Below are positions 20,746 to 46,499 of a DNA stretch of 64,000 nucleotides, piece by piece. The notes beneath the pieces were generated by a model, which worked only from the letters and a program-made list of their open reading frames with translations, was not told where the DNA came from and searched no databases. Source of the stretch: Castor canadensis (taxonomy: Eukaryota > Chordata > Mammalia > Rodentia > Castoridae); the NCBI RefSeq assembly GCF_047511655.1, contig NC_133398.1, positions 107,524,332 through 107,588,331 on the forward strand, read 5' to 3'. A program made the translations under genes and the position numbers. How positions within the stretch are numbered: position 1 is the stretch's first letter; each line of letters begins with the position of its first letter.

Positions 20746-21274
20746 AATTTTGAATATAAGCTGAATATTAAAATACTATAGAATTACTATTAATTTTCTG
20801 AGGCATAACAGTGACTTTTAGATTTATGTGATATATTTAGGCCTAAGGTGTCACAGCTGCAACTTTCAAATTGTTCAACAACAAAGTATAGAAATGTGAG
20901 ACAGAATTTTGCCTTTTCTCTCTTAGGGTTTTTAGGCTGGGCCTGAGAATTACATTGACATTAAACAGATTTGTAGAAAAGCATGTACATTTTATATAAG
21001 TTCTGTGTGATGTGGGAGCCCATGTAAAGAAATGAAGACTCAAAGAAGTGACAAAACTAAAATGCTTTTGTATTAGGTTGAACAAAGAGAGGCTGTCATG
21101 GAAAAGTAGCCAAATCATTTGGTGAGGCCAAAGGAAAATAAGAATTATTTTAACAAGGTCTGTCTGTACAGAATTCTCTTGGCTGTGACTCCCTTCAAAG
21201 AAGGTTTCTTTTCTCCCTGTCTAGTGATGAGGGAAGGTGTCTTTTCACAAGGGGCTTTTATCTCTCACTTGACT

Positions 21275-21400
21275 CCCCCCTTTTTTTTTCCAGTCAGCTT
21301 TACTACATAGCCCATGCTGGCCTGGAACCCATGATCCTCTGGCCTCATGGGTGCTGGGGTATAGGCCTGCTTCACCACACCTGGTTTTTACCTCTTGGTT
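21275..21400 (-). repeat. B1-like SINE, antisense
   Basis: A T run, then agcccatgctggcctggaac and gcttcaccacacctgg, a 7SL-derived monomer without the ID tail. Confidence 0.7.
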
Positions 21401-21498
21401 TGAGGAAAAAAAGGATTAAAGTGTCCTTGGATCTGCTTAGCTCAAAATAATCTTAATACCAAAGTGGTATACTTTGGAGTGCATATTCTGCTACCTTT

Positions 21499-21507
<9 letters not shown>

Positions 21508-21557
<50 letters not shown>

Positions 21558-21596
21558 TACATATACATCTATACACGCACACACACATATATATAG
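21508..21596. repeat. (AT)n/(AC)n microsatellite
   Basis: About 20 AT units, then mixed AC/AT alternation. Confidence 0.95.
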
Positions 21597-21949
21597 TGTT
21601 TATAGATGACTGTATATGTGAAAGATTTAAGTAAATATGGCACATTATTAATTGTTAAAAGAAGGTAGAAGAATATGTTATATTTCTTGCACTGACCAAC
21701 ATTTTCTTTATGTTAGAAAACTGTCATAAAAACATTTGGGAACAATGGCCACAGCCACTCTATTCTTTCAAGAACCGTATGTGAGGGAAAACAGTGAGAA
21801 AAGCTAGAATGCTCTCTTTTTTGGTCTACTCCTGGATATTCTCACAACTTGGGCAAAATCACTGGAAGACAATGTATGCTTTAAAGACAATTACTTTGCT
21901 TTTAATTGGCAAGTAAAAAGAATATAAACATTAAAATTACCTATCAATG

Positions 21950-22148
21950 GCTGGGTGCTGGTGGCTCATGCTTGTAATCCTAGCTAGTCAGGAGGCAGAG
22001 ATCAGGAGGAGCTTGGTTCGAAGCCAGCCTAGGCAAATAGTTTGAGAGACTCTATCTTGAAAATACCCTTTGCAGAAATAGGGCTGGTGGACTGGCTCAA
22101 GGTGAAGGCCCTGAGTTCAAACCCCAGTACTGCAAAAAAAAAAAAAAA
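21950..22148 (+). repeat. Composite SINE, full length
   Basis: From ggctgggtgctggtggctc through atagggctggtggactggc to an A tail. The flank tacctatcaatg is present before (21941) and after (22152) the element, so a target-site duplication of about 12 bp is visible. Confidence 0.9.
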
Positions 22149-22149
22149 T

Positions 22150-22590
22150 TACCTATCAATGTACAATATCCAAATATTATATGTTAACATATTTAGTATA
22201 TTTCCTTCTAGATAATACTAAGTGCAAATAAATACATGTATTTATATATGTGTGTGTATGTGTATATATACAAGTTAACATAGAATAATGAAAATGGAAT
22301 ACTTTTGGAATTGTAATTTTTATATGATGTATTTGTCATTTTTATATTTTTTTCTACAGTATTTTAACTATGTAACATTATGCCAATCCTATAAAATATT
22401 TAATCTAGTCCTTTGCTAGTGGCCATGTTGTGGTAAAACTCTTGCCTTTGTCTTTGTACAGTGTGGAATCCTTTGTATGATGTAGTTCTAGAAATACACT
22501 TTGGGGTCAGAGGTGCATAGGCAGTAGGTGATGTATGTAGCCATGTATGACCTCGGTACACTTCCTGTTCTCATGTACCTCTGCTCATCT
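22150..22590 (+). other. Intron 1 sequence before the ATG exon
   Basis: AT-rich sequence with a short TG/TA alternation near 22240-22270. No coding signal. Confidence 0.5.
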
Positions 22591-22600
22591 GTTTTCTCAG

Positions 22601-22628
22601 ATCTGCCCCTTTTCCAGAAGAGCCCAAA

Positions 22629-22643
<15 letters not shown>
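22601..22643 (+). CDS. ZNF484: ZNF484 start-codon exon (MNKSL)
   Basis: The ATG at 22629-22631 opens MNKSL and is followed directly by the donor gtgagt at 22644. Human ZNF484 begins MTKSL as I recall, which decides the start. Two acceptors are possible: ttttctcag ending 22600, or ttttccag ending 22617; both leave the same coding part. The context ccaaaATGa has A at -3. The exon supplies five residues in phase 0, joining Gly-Ser of the KRAB-A exon. Confidence 0.8.
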
Positions 22644-37500
<14,857 letters not shown>

Positions 37501-37672
37501 CTAAGAAGCAGGAGGAAACCAGGACCCACCATGTTCTATCTGGTCAGAATTATGAGACTCTGAATTGCATAGCTCATGTCTGTTACTCACACTTTGGAAA
37601 AAGCGTTTCTGTGCCATGGTCATGCTTGGTTACCTCACAGATTATCAGGCCCTGACAACCAAGAGTAAAGAT

Positions 37673-37812
37673 GTGAAAGCCAGGTGTGGTGGTATATACC
37701 TGTATACCTGTAGTCACTACTACTTGGGAAGCTGAGGCAGGAGGATGGCTTGAACCCCAGAGTTTAAGACCAGCCTGGACAATATAGTAAGATCCCATCT
37801 CAAAAAACAAAC
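37673..37812 (+). repeat. B1-like SINE in the ZNF484 3'UTR
   Basis: gccaggtgtggtggtatatacc ... gaagctgaggcaggaggatgg ... A-rich tail: a 7SL-derived monomer without the ID half, 170 bp past the stop codon. A partial duplication (tatacctg twice) lies in the head. Confidence 0.85.
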
Positions 37813-39010
37813 AAAAAGCAAAGTGCTGACTTGCAGTTGTTACACAGCTTGTTTTGATAAACAGCTGTTTAAATTTAGGGCTGTTGAGTTTTTCATGCCT
37901 CGAGTAGCAAAACTGTTCAATATGTACCCAAAAAATTTCATAAACAAGAAGAGTGGTAAGAAAATTTTCATTGTCTAATCCCCCGTAAAGACTGAAATCA
38001 AGGTGGAAGTTACAGTCAGTTCAGATCAACAGTGAAAATAAGCCAGATGTTTTTGTGAAAACTGACACAAAGAAAGGACTCACCTTTTTTCCCTGTGGGA
38101 AATCCCTGTTATTTATTATTTGTAGTATTTGTTGGTGTGTGCTGTGGCAGTAGGTTCCCAGAGGTCTAAACATGCTGTCAGCCTGTGATCAATGGTGTGA
38201 CTACTTGCCGCTGCAGAGCTGGCCTAGGGTTGGGGGCTTGGCCACAGGAACCCAGATCTCCATGGTAGCACTTGGATCCTCAACTTTGTTCATGGAAAAC
38301 TGCACTTTCATATTGATTCCCATTTGAAAAATAGGCAGATTAAGAAAAATGGATTTCAAAGCGTAGAATTCTTTGCCTCCAATTTTGTTAGTTCATTCTC
38401 TACATAATCATTATATGTTTGCTTACCACAAGGCACAACTGTCTGGCATTTTAGATTGTCTTCTTAGAAGACAAAATATAGTTGGACATTTGAAAAAGTA
38501 CTCCCACCCTTCCCATTCTCTACACATTGCATTTAATCAGATACTAAAATAAGTGTGTCCTAATCTTGCAGAATAATTGTGAATTTGTCTCCTTATAAGC
38601 CACTAACATTTGCTGTTTATTTTGAGTTTTTTTTTACTTACATCAAATCTAGAGTTATGGTTTTCCTGGTTAATTGAAACTGTCATTATGAAAGGTTTCT
38701 TTTTTGGCTTAAAATACACTTTCAAGTGTTAATACAATAGCCATACTTTCCTTTTTAAAGGCTAATGTAAATCAGTACTAATGCTACTTCTGAACAAGGG
38801 AAGAAGGTAGGAAATTGACTTCATGTTCCCTTCTTGACGTACATGGTATTGACGTCACACATTTGAAATCTGTAGCTAGTTGATATTGCCAATTATTGTT
38901 TCAGAGTCAATACTCAAGTTAAATTAGCACACATACTTATCCTTTTCATACTTTTTTACTCTTGTTCTTTAAACTCCCCCCTCCCTGGAATTATTTTTTC
39001 TCATCCCCTT
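37813..39010 (+). other. Probable ZNF484 3'UTR and downstream sequence
   Basis: No open frame of note and no repeat that I recognise. A 3'UTR is inferred from position only. Confidence 0.45.
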
Positions 39011-39014
39011 CCCT

Positions 39015-39235
39015 ACCCCCTTGGCAGTACTGGGATTTGAACGTAGGGCTTCACACATGCTTAGCAATCTACTACTGAGCTACATCTCCAACCCCATGGG
39101 GTTTTTTTCTCGTTTCTTAAGAGCACCCTTCAGTATTATGAGTTTGTTATGTCATTCTTTTGCTTTTTTTTTTTGGTGCTAGGGATGGAACCCAGGTGCT
39201 TTACCACTGAGCTGCATCCCCAGCCCTTGCTTTAT
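39015..39235 (-). repeat. Two antisense ID-like SINEs
   Basis: 39022-39098 (ggcagtactgggatttgaacg) and 39168-39228 (gctagggatggaacccaggtgc). Confidence 0.75.
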
Positions 39236-39379
39236 TTTGAAGGATACATTAATGTGTATAGAATTTAGGTCGGCACTTACTTTTATTAATATTGTGAATA
39301 TATTTCATTACAGTTGGTTTCCCATTGAACAGTAAGCTGCCCGTATAATTACCTTTGAAGTGATCTGATTTTTCTTTTT

Positions 39380-40000
39380 TTCTTCTGTCTCCTTTAAAAT
39401 CTCTGGCTTTTGCTTTCAACTATTACACAGTATGTCTAGGTGTGGTTTTCTGTGAGTTTATTATGGTTGGAGTTTGCAGTGATTTTTCTTGATACGTGGT
39501 TTAATGGTGTTTAAATGTGTTTGGGAAAATTCCTAGCTGTTGTGTGTTCAATTCCTGCATCTGTTTCATTGCTCTCCGTCTCTTCTAGGGATAGTCCCAT
39601 TATCTAGATCCTCTATTTACCTGTTTCTCTTTGTCATTGTTTTTCTTGGGTTGTATTACATTTGTGGAGATAAGATGGTTTGATGATAACTTCTTCCAGA
39701 GAAGATTTACCTTTGCTTCCAGCAGGTGACCAGGCCAGGGATACTAGCAATGCCTGATTGCCTTTATCCAGTCGTGTACTGAGTTATTTGAACCTGGGCT
39801 TTAGTCTTTGTGGAAACTTGTGTATTTTTCCCCACGCCATGTCTAGGGGACACCGTGAAGATTTAAGACTGTGGGAAGTTTGTCAGGTCCCTCTTCCTTG
39901 GAAGGACCAGAATTCTAGTGTTTATCACCTTGGTCCATGATTTTGTCAAAAAGGCCCTTCATCCTCTCTTGCCCAGTATTTGCTGTAAGAATTAGCTCAC
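39380..40000 (-). repeat. Possible L1-derived sequence, antisense
   Basis: gtgagtttattatggttggag and tcttctagggatagtcccatta resemble antisense 5' L1/HAL1 sequence. Weak. Confidence 0.35.
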
Positions 40001-40010
40001 ACCTCTTAAT

Positions 40011-40016
40011 AATAAA
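40011..40016 (+). promoter_or_regulatory. Candidate ZNF484 polyadenylation signal
   Basis: AATAAA about 2.5 kb past the stop. Another AATAAA lies at 41126-41131. KRAB-ZNF 3'UTRs of this length are common, but nothing here chooses between them. Confidence 0.3.
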
Positions 40017-40229
40017 CAATCCCAAATTCCAGAGAGTATGGCTTATCTCTAGTCTTAATTACTGCAATTCCTCACTGTGTCGATCTCCTTTGCCATCAAA
40101 AAATTAAACGTGTTTAATATTTCTTCCATCCTTTTTAGTTCTCAAAGAAAGTATGGGACTATACCATTCTGTCATTGATAGAAAATTTCAATTCATTGGG
40201 TTTTTTGTTTGTTTGTTTTTTGGTTTTGG

Positions 40230-40322
40230 TTTTTTTTTTTTTTGCGGTACTGGGGTTTGAACTCAGGGCTTCACACTTGCTAGATAGATGCTCCACTACT
40301 TGAGCCACTCTGCCAGCCCTCA
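40230..40322 (-). repeat. ID-like SINE, antisense
   Basis: cggtactggggtttgaactcaggg ... ttgagccactctgccagccc after a T run. The target duplication tcaattcatt is seen at 40189-40198 and 40320-40329. Confidence 0.9.
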
Positions 40323-40664
40323 ATTCATTGAGCTATCTGTTCATACTTAAGGGTTTGATGTTCCAAAATATATTTTAAAATTACCAAATTATTGATTTAA
40401 AAATGGAAATGCTCTAATCTACAACATCGCTTTATTCTCATTTTGTTGAAGCTTTGCAAATTGTGATACGTAAGAGGAAATTACCTCTCATGGAGTCTTA
40501 TTTTATTATGGTAGCTTCCCAACTTCTGCAAAAGGGGGAGATTGATTAAAAGCTGCCCAGACGTCTTAATTCTGTGCCTTTGCCTTAACAGAAAATGAAT
40601 TTAATGAAGACTGGTCTAAGACCCCAGGAATTTGAAAATAAGGATTTCAAAAATTAGCTTAGTA

Positions 40665-40740
40665 GGACTGCAGGTGTGGCTCAAGTGGTAGAGAACCTCA
40701 GGCCCTAAGTTCAAACCCCAGTACCACCAAAAAATAAAAA
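40665..40740 (+). repeat. ID-like SINE, shortened
   Basis: gcaggtgtggctcaagtggtagag joined to aagttcaaaccccagtaccacc with an internal deletion. The target ttagtaggat is duplicated on both sides. Confidence 0.85.
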
Positions 40741-41189
40741 TTAATTTAGTAGGATTACTGAGATAGTGATTCTCAACCATCTTAATCTTAGGTATATTTA
40801 AAAATATAAAATTCTACACTCCCCAGGACAGAGCGAGAGAGGGAGGAACTTCTTTACCTTTTGTCAACTTAATATTCAAAGGAAAGACTTTCTTTTGTGT
40901 GGCTCCTTGCCTCTGCAGGGGCACTTGGGATCCAATGAGGGAATGGAATGGGAGCTCAGTCTTAGGCAGACCTCTGAGAGCAGTGCAGACTGGGGGCATG
41001 TGGAGTGTAGACTTCACAAGGATAGCAGCGGGGGTTAGCCAGGTGTTTTCATGCCAACATCATATTGTAGTTCATCTGGATTTGCGGCAAAACTATTTTA
41101 GAACAATTTTATATTTTAAAGTTTTAATAAAAATGCATATTGTTTCCAAAAGGAATCTCATGCTTTGAATTCAGTAAGTATAAGAAACT

Positions 41190-41380
41190 GTTCGCTGGGT
41201 GCCCGTGGCTCACGCCTGTAATCCTAACTACTCAGGAGGTAGAGATCAGGAGGATCGCTGTTCAAAGCCAGCCTGGTCAAATAGTTTGTGAGACCCTTCA
41301 CAAAAAAAATAGGGCTGGTGGAGTGGCTCAAGGTGAAGGCCCTGAGTTCAAGCCCCAGTTCCACAAAAAAGAAAAAAAGA
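41190..41380 (+). repeat. Composite SINE, full length
   Basis: ctgggtgcccgtggctcacgcc ... ggctggtggagtggctcaagg ... A-rich tail. Confidence 0.9.
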
Positions 41381-41412
41381 AAATGTTCACTGAAACCATT
41401 TAATTATCATTC

Positions 41413-41545
41413 ATAGGAGAGAGTCCTTTTCTGTTTGTATTGAATGTGAGTATGATTTTATTTACAACTCATACTTCATTACTAATCATAGTGTTCATGC
41501 TGGAAAGAAGCTTTATGAAAACTGTCTGTAGAAGATCCTCCACTG
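41413..41545 (+). pseudogene. Decayed single C2H2 zinc finger
   Basis: One frame reads VCIECEYDFIYNSYFITN then HSVHAGKKLYENC before a stop. It keeps C-x2-C, an aromatic residue and His spacing close to a KRAB-ZNF finger with a linker-like AGKKLY. Following sequence to about 41800 gives no second clear finger. It looks like a remnant of a neighbouring zinc-finger gene or a duplicated 3' piece of one. Confidence 0.5.
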
Positions 41546-41828
41546 AAAACTCAAAGACTTGCACATGTGAGAAGACAAAACAGTTCAAATCTTACTACAT
41601 ACTAGAAATTTTGGAGGGTGACTGGAAAACCTTTATCTGGAGTTTATCAGAAAATTTCTGCTAGAAGAAGGCAAAACAGATGCTCTTTATATGGCAATAG
41701 TTTCATGCAGAGATCAGTTTCCTGTATTCCTCAGCTTTTACACACAAAGGACATGGAATATGTCCTGAAAGTGGGACCAACAAAACTGGCTATAAACTGC
41801 TCATCTTACAGGGAAGAAATGAAATTTG

Positions 41829-41958
41829 CTTTTTTTTTTAATGTTTTAGCAAGTATTTATTTTAGTATAACAGGATAAAGTAGAAATAAAGAGGGTGGAG
41901 AGGAAAAGAGAGAGAAACATTTCCTGTTCCCCATACAGGAATTGGAGCAAAGACTCCA
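41829..41958 (-). mobile_element. Retrocopied 3'UTR fragment (antisense insertion)
   Basis: A T run begins the insert on the + strand. Reversed, the insert ends with AATAAA about 20 nt before a poly(A). The host sequence aaatttgc appears immediately before (41822-41829) and after (41962-41969), a target-site duplication. The source transcript is unknown. Confidence 0.65.
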
Positions 41959-42454
41959 AAATTTGCTTTTTTATAGAAGCAAATTCCACAAGAAGTAAGA
42001 GTTCCTTTGGTTTACTGATATCTTAGACAAATAGACCAGCCCAACAATTGCCTTCCTCCTGATTATAATTGTACTTAAACAAACATTATGTGCACACACA
42101 CAAAACTTTGTGTGAGTGTGACTTTTAGAACATTTTATGTCATGTTGATTTTTTGTACTTATAGCAACTCCAGTCATGCCAATAGTATATCAACAGAAAA
42201 TCAGGGCTAATAAGCTATACTTTTCTTTATGCTCACAATCACTTACATATTAATATCTCATCTGGGCATATGCATTTTCATTGTTTTACATTAGTGGAAC
42301 TATATAATTTACACATTTTTTGGACCGTTTATACTTAATGACTGTCTGCAAAAAGTCTGTGGTGTGGGTATACCATGATTCTTTTGGCAATTTTGTTAAT
42401 GATTATTCACATTTTTGTCACCAAGCAAAATGATTACCATCCTCAAGAGGTAGC

Positions 42455-42690
42455 ATAGAGCCGGGCACCAGTGGCTCTGCCTGAAATCCTAGCTACTTGG
42501 GAGGCTGAGATTGGGAGGATTGAGGTGCAAGGCCAGCCTAGGCAAATAGTTAGTGAGATCCCCATTTCCAAAATAACCAGAGCAAAAATGGGCTGGAGAT
42601 TTGGCTTAAGCCATAGAGGAGCTGCTTTGCAAGTACAAAGCCCTGAGTTCAAAGCCCAATCCTACCAAAAAGCAAAACAAAAAAAAAGAG
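42455..42690 (+). repeat. Composite SINE, older linker
   Basis: gccgggcaccagtggctctgcc, linker ccaaaataaccagagcaaaa, then gagttcaaagcccaatcc. Confidence 0.85.
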
Positions 42691-42918
42691 GTTGCATAGG
42701 ATAGTACATTAATGGACAGGTATAAACATGTCCTTCCTTTCTGGAGATACTTTTTTGTGTAGAATATTCTAGAAGTTGGATTGATGGATTCAGTTATATG
42801 TGTTTATTTTAATAGATGTCAGATTTTCTTTTTTTGTAATAGGGATGCAGCATTTTCATGTTTCCAGTTGTAGTATGTAAATGTTTGCCCTTTCCACTAC
42901 TGAAAGTAGCTTTTTTGG

Positions 42919-43093
42919 GACTGGTGGAGTGGCTCAAGTGGTAGAGTGCCTACCCAGCAAGTGTGAAGCCCTGAGTTCAAACCTCAGTACCACCCCCCCT
43001 CACATACACACACAAAAGCAGTACTGGGGTTTGAACTCAGGACTTCACTGTTGCTAGGCAGGCACTCTACTGCTTGAACCACACCTCCAGCCC
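42919..43093. repeat. Inverted SINE pair (hairpin)
   Basis: A plus-strand ID-like unit (42919-42993) faces an antisense unit (43019-43093) across about 26 bp of C/CA-rich spacer. The two are largely complementary over about 75 bp. Confidence 0.85.
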
Positions 43094-43287
43094 AGCCATT
43101 AGACTATTTAACCTTGATAAGTTTTATGAGGTTAAAGTAATAACTAGTTTTAATTTTAGTTTGCATATTAGTATGCCTCTCTAAATGTTTCTTGGCCGCC
43201 TGACTTGCTATTCTTGCCTTGCCTTTATAAATCATTTATTGATACATTTTTCTTTTTAGCCATTATATCATCAATTTATTACTTTGT

Positions 43288-43368
43288 TTTTGGTAGTACT
43301 GGAGTTTGAACTCAGGGCCTTATGCTTGCTGGGCAATCACTCTACCACTTGAGCTACACCCCAGCCCT
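43288..43368 (-). repeat. ID-like SINE, antisense
   Basis: ggtagtactggagtttgaactc and ctaccacttgagctacaccccagccc. Confidence 0.85.
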
Positions 43369-43974
43369 GTGTCATCAACTTTTAGTTGTTTTATGGTAAA
43401 GGTAGTGATTCAGGGCTGGGTCCTAGCATGCACAGGACCTTGGTTTCACCCCAGCCTTATAAACATCTATTGTTTGTCTTCACGTTGCATGTACATTCCA
43501 TTTACATAATTTTATTTTTACTTGTTTAAATATAGCTGTATTCTTTTATAATTTCTTACAGCATTTTAAGGTGTTCTATACAATTTTTATATCTTTTATG
43601 TCTTTTGAGGAAGTGATTCTTTTCTTGGCCATAAGTAGGTACTTTTGACAGTGTTAGACACTGTCTGCTGAACAAACACATACCTTGAGTGCTCCTCCCT
43701 CACTGCTTACTCACTCCCTCATCATTCAAAGCTGGGAGTAGCAAAGAGAAGCAAAACATAGGTAGATAAATGCTGGGAAAACCTTTGCTTCTCCTGGAAA
43801 AGGGCAGGTATAACTGCTGCCAGCACCCTGATGTGGTGCCCTGGGCAATGGGAAACTTTCAGCCACTGGGTAAAGGCCAAAAGAATCAGACACACCAGTC
43901 TAGACATTGATTCAACTCTAACAGCAACTGATCCTCAGACTTAAGTTATGTGATTAAAAATAAATACATTTTGG

Positions 43975-44280
43975 TTGGAACCAGTAGATCAAGCTACTCA
44001 AGGGGGAAGATGGCAGGATAGTGGTTCAAGGCCAGGCTGGGCAAAACGTTCATAAGACACCCCCCCATCTTGTCCAATGACTGGGTACAGTGCACATGCC
44101 TGTCATCCCTAGTTATAACAGAAGCACAAATAGGAAAATCGCAGTCCAGGCTAGTGAGACATAAAGCGAGACTCTATCTCAAAAATACCCAACACAAAAG
44201 GGCTGAAGGTGTGACTCAAGTAATAGAGCACCTGCCTATCAACGGAGGCCATGAGTTCAACTCCAATATCACCAAAATTG
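43975..44280 (+). repeat. Composite SINE(s), diverged
   Basis: Head remnants (gatagtggttcaaggccagg; agtgcacatgcctgtcatccc), then an ID-like tail (gtgactcaagtaatagagcacc; gagttcaactccaatatcacc). Confidence 0.8.
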
Positions 44281-44389
44281 AAACAAATACGTTTTGTATA
44301 GACCATTGTATTTTAGGTTTATCTTGTACTCAAAAACATACCTAAACTTACTCATGCATGAATGTATAAAATAATTCATTTTCTATTTA

Positions 44390-45770
44390 AAGGATTTTTT
44401 AAAACTTTAATACAGTAGATACCCCACAAAAAGTTGAGTAAAATAAAGAGCAAAATTGTTCAAGATTTGTAATGAGTAAAAGGAACCACAGATATCAGTA
44501 GGATGGGAAGAGAACATTGCTTAGAGTAAATGATTTTCTAGTAAGATAGAATTGAAGAAAAAAAAACCCTAAAATAACTTAAAACTGCCATGTAAAATGT
44601 ACCAGGGCTATTCAGAAAAGATTTCTTAGGACACACAATGAACTGTAAAAGAAAGAAATAATAAATTGTACTTTTCAAAATTAAGAGCCCTTGCCCTTTG
44701 AAACTCTTAAATGAAAAGGAAAAGCAATAGAATGGGAACTATTTCCAGTAGATATCTGACAAAGATTTCTTTCCTAAAAATATAAAGAAACGTACACAGC
44801 TGGGTGCTGGTGGCTCATGCCTGTAATCCTAGCTACTCAGGAGGTAGTAATCAGGAGGATCGTGGTTCAAAACCAGCCCCAGGCAAATAGTTTGCAAGAC
44901 TCTATCTCGAAAAAACCCATCACACACTCAAAAATCTACAATGCATTGTAAGACAGCCTCAATTAAAATGTTAATATACTTGAAGAGTGGTAATTTATAA
45001 AAATAAGCTATGAAACTGTTGATAAAGACAAGAAAAGAATTCAACATCAGCCATGGGAGAAATACAGATTAAAACCACAGTGAGACAACTCCACACACTA
45101 TTGAAATGGTTTGCAGCACAAAGTGTTGTTGCAGTTGGGAATGTAAAAAGGTACAACTACTTTGGCAAATAGTTTGGCAGATTAATCTTAAAAAATTAAA
45201 ATATAAATACCAAACAACCCAAGCCATTCCACTTCGGAATTTAACCCAATAGAAATGAAAGCTTATGTCCATATAAACACATACATAAATGTTGATAGTA
45301 GCTTCATTCAGAACAGCCTTAGATTGGAAACAACTTTCATGTCTATCTGCAAGTGTTTAAGTAAAATGTGGGATATTCATAAATATAATTCTACAATACT
45401 ACTTAGCAGTGAGTAGGAATGGATACTGATACATGTGACAGTATGAATGAATCTCAAAGTCACTTTGAGTCAAAAGCTAGACATGAGACAATAGCGTGTG
45501 CTATGTAATTGCATTTATATGAAATTCTAGAAATGTAGAGTAATAGCAAAGTGACCAATGTCGGATCAGAAGTGCATTGGATAAGGGGCAGAGGGAGGGA
45601 TGACCAGCAAAAAAAAAAGGGGCACAAGGAATCAGGATAATAAAAATGTTTGGTATTTTGATTGTGCTGGTGGTTTAATAAATGGGTGTACACAACTGTC
45701 AAAATGTGTCAGGTTGAACACTAAATGGATGTGGCTTATTGTATGTACATTACATCTCAATAAAATTGTT
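44390..45770 (+). repeat. Old L1M 3' region, plus strand
   Basis: The order acagattaaaaccacagtgag, ggaaacaactttcatgtctatc, tatgaaattctag and the end gtatgtacattacatctcaataaa is the typical 3' part of old mammalian L1. A composite SINE head (44800-44935) interrupts it. Confidence 0.8.
44800..44935 (+). repeat. Composite SINE head
   Basis: gctgggtgctggtggctcatgcc to ctatctcgaaaaaacccatcac. The ID tail is absent. Confidence 0.85.
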
Positions 45771-45771
45771 T

Positions 45772-45958
45772 TTTTCAGTACTGGGGCTTGAACTCAGGGC
45801 CTTCACCTTGAGCCACTCCACCTACCCAATTTTTTGAGGAGGGTTTTTCAAGATAGGGTCTCGCAAACTATTTGCCTGGGCTGGCTTTGAACGTCATCCT
45901 CCTGATCTCTGCCTCCTGAGTAGCTAGGATAACAGGCTTGAGCCACTGGTACCCAGTT
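45772..45958 (-). repeat. Composite SINE, antisense
   Basis: cagtactggggcttgaactc ... gcctgggctggctttgaacg ... ttgagccactggtacccag. Confidence 0.9.
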
Positions 45959-45984
45959 TCATGCAGTTTTTTAAATCAATTTTA

Positions 45985-46195
45985 TTGCCAGGCACCAGTG
46001 GCTCATGCCTGTTATCTTAGCTACTCAGGAGGCAGAGATCAGGAGGATGACGTTCAAAGCCAACCCATGCAAATAGTTTGCAAGACCCTATCTGGAAAAA
46101 AACACAAAAAAGGGCTGGTGGAGTGGCTCACGTGGTAGAGTGCCTGCCTAGCAGTGTGAGGCTGTGAGTTCAAACCCATGTATGGCCAAAGGTGG
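45985..46195 (+). repeat. Composite SINE, sense
   Basis: gccaggcaccagtggctcatgcc ... tggctcacgtggtagagtgcc. It follows the antisense copy by only about 28 bp and so forms a second large inverted SINE pair. Confidence 0.9.
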
Positions 46196-46499
46196 TGGGG
46201 AGGAACACATGGACCCACCTCTGAATTTATTTAGCATTTAAACATCAGATAATTTTTATTGATTCAAAATCATTCCAAGTTATAGAGAAATGTTTCCCAA
46301 TATATTTTATTTTTCTTAATTGCTTCATTGCAATTTTAAAATGCACCATCACTCTAAGACCATGTATGTGGTCTTACATACAAAAGTAAGTATGTACAAA
46401 ATAAGGAATTACTCATTGCTTATGGTCACAGATACAAAAATCCTGAGTTTTAGCAAACAGATTCTTGCAATATATAAAATGAAGATTAGTAATGATTTT

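Larger units (their letters stand above)
42190..43640 (-). repeat. Old L1M relic, antisense
   Basis: Blocks at 42190-42455, 42690-42910, 43095-43285 and 43480-43640 resemble the antisense of old L1 ORF2/3' sequence (gaagttggattgatggattc; tttaattttagtttgcatatt). SINEs interrupt them. Confidence 0.55.
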
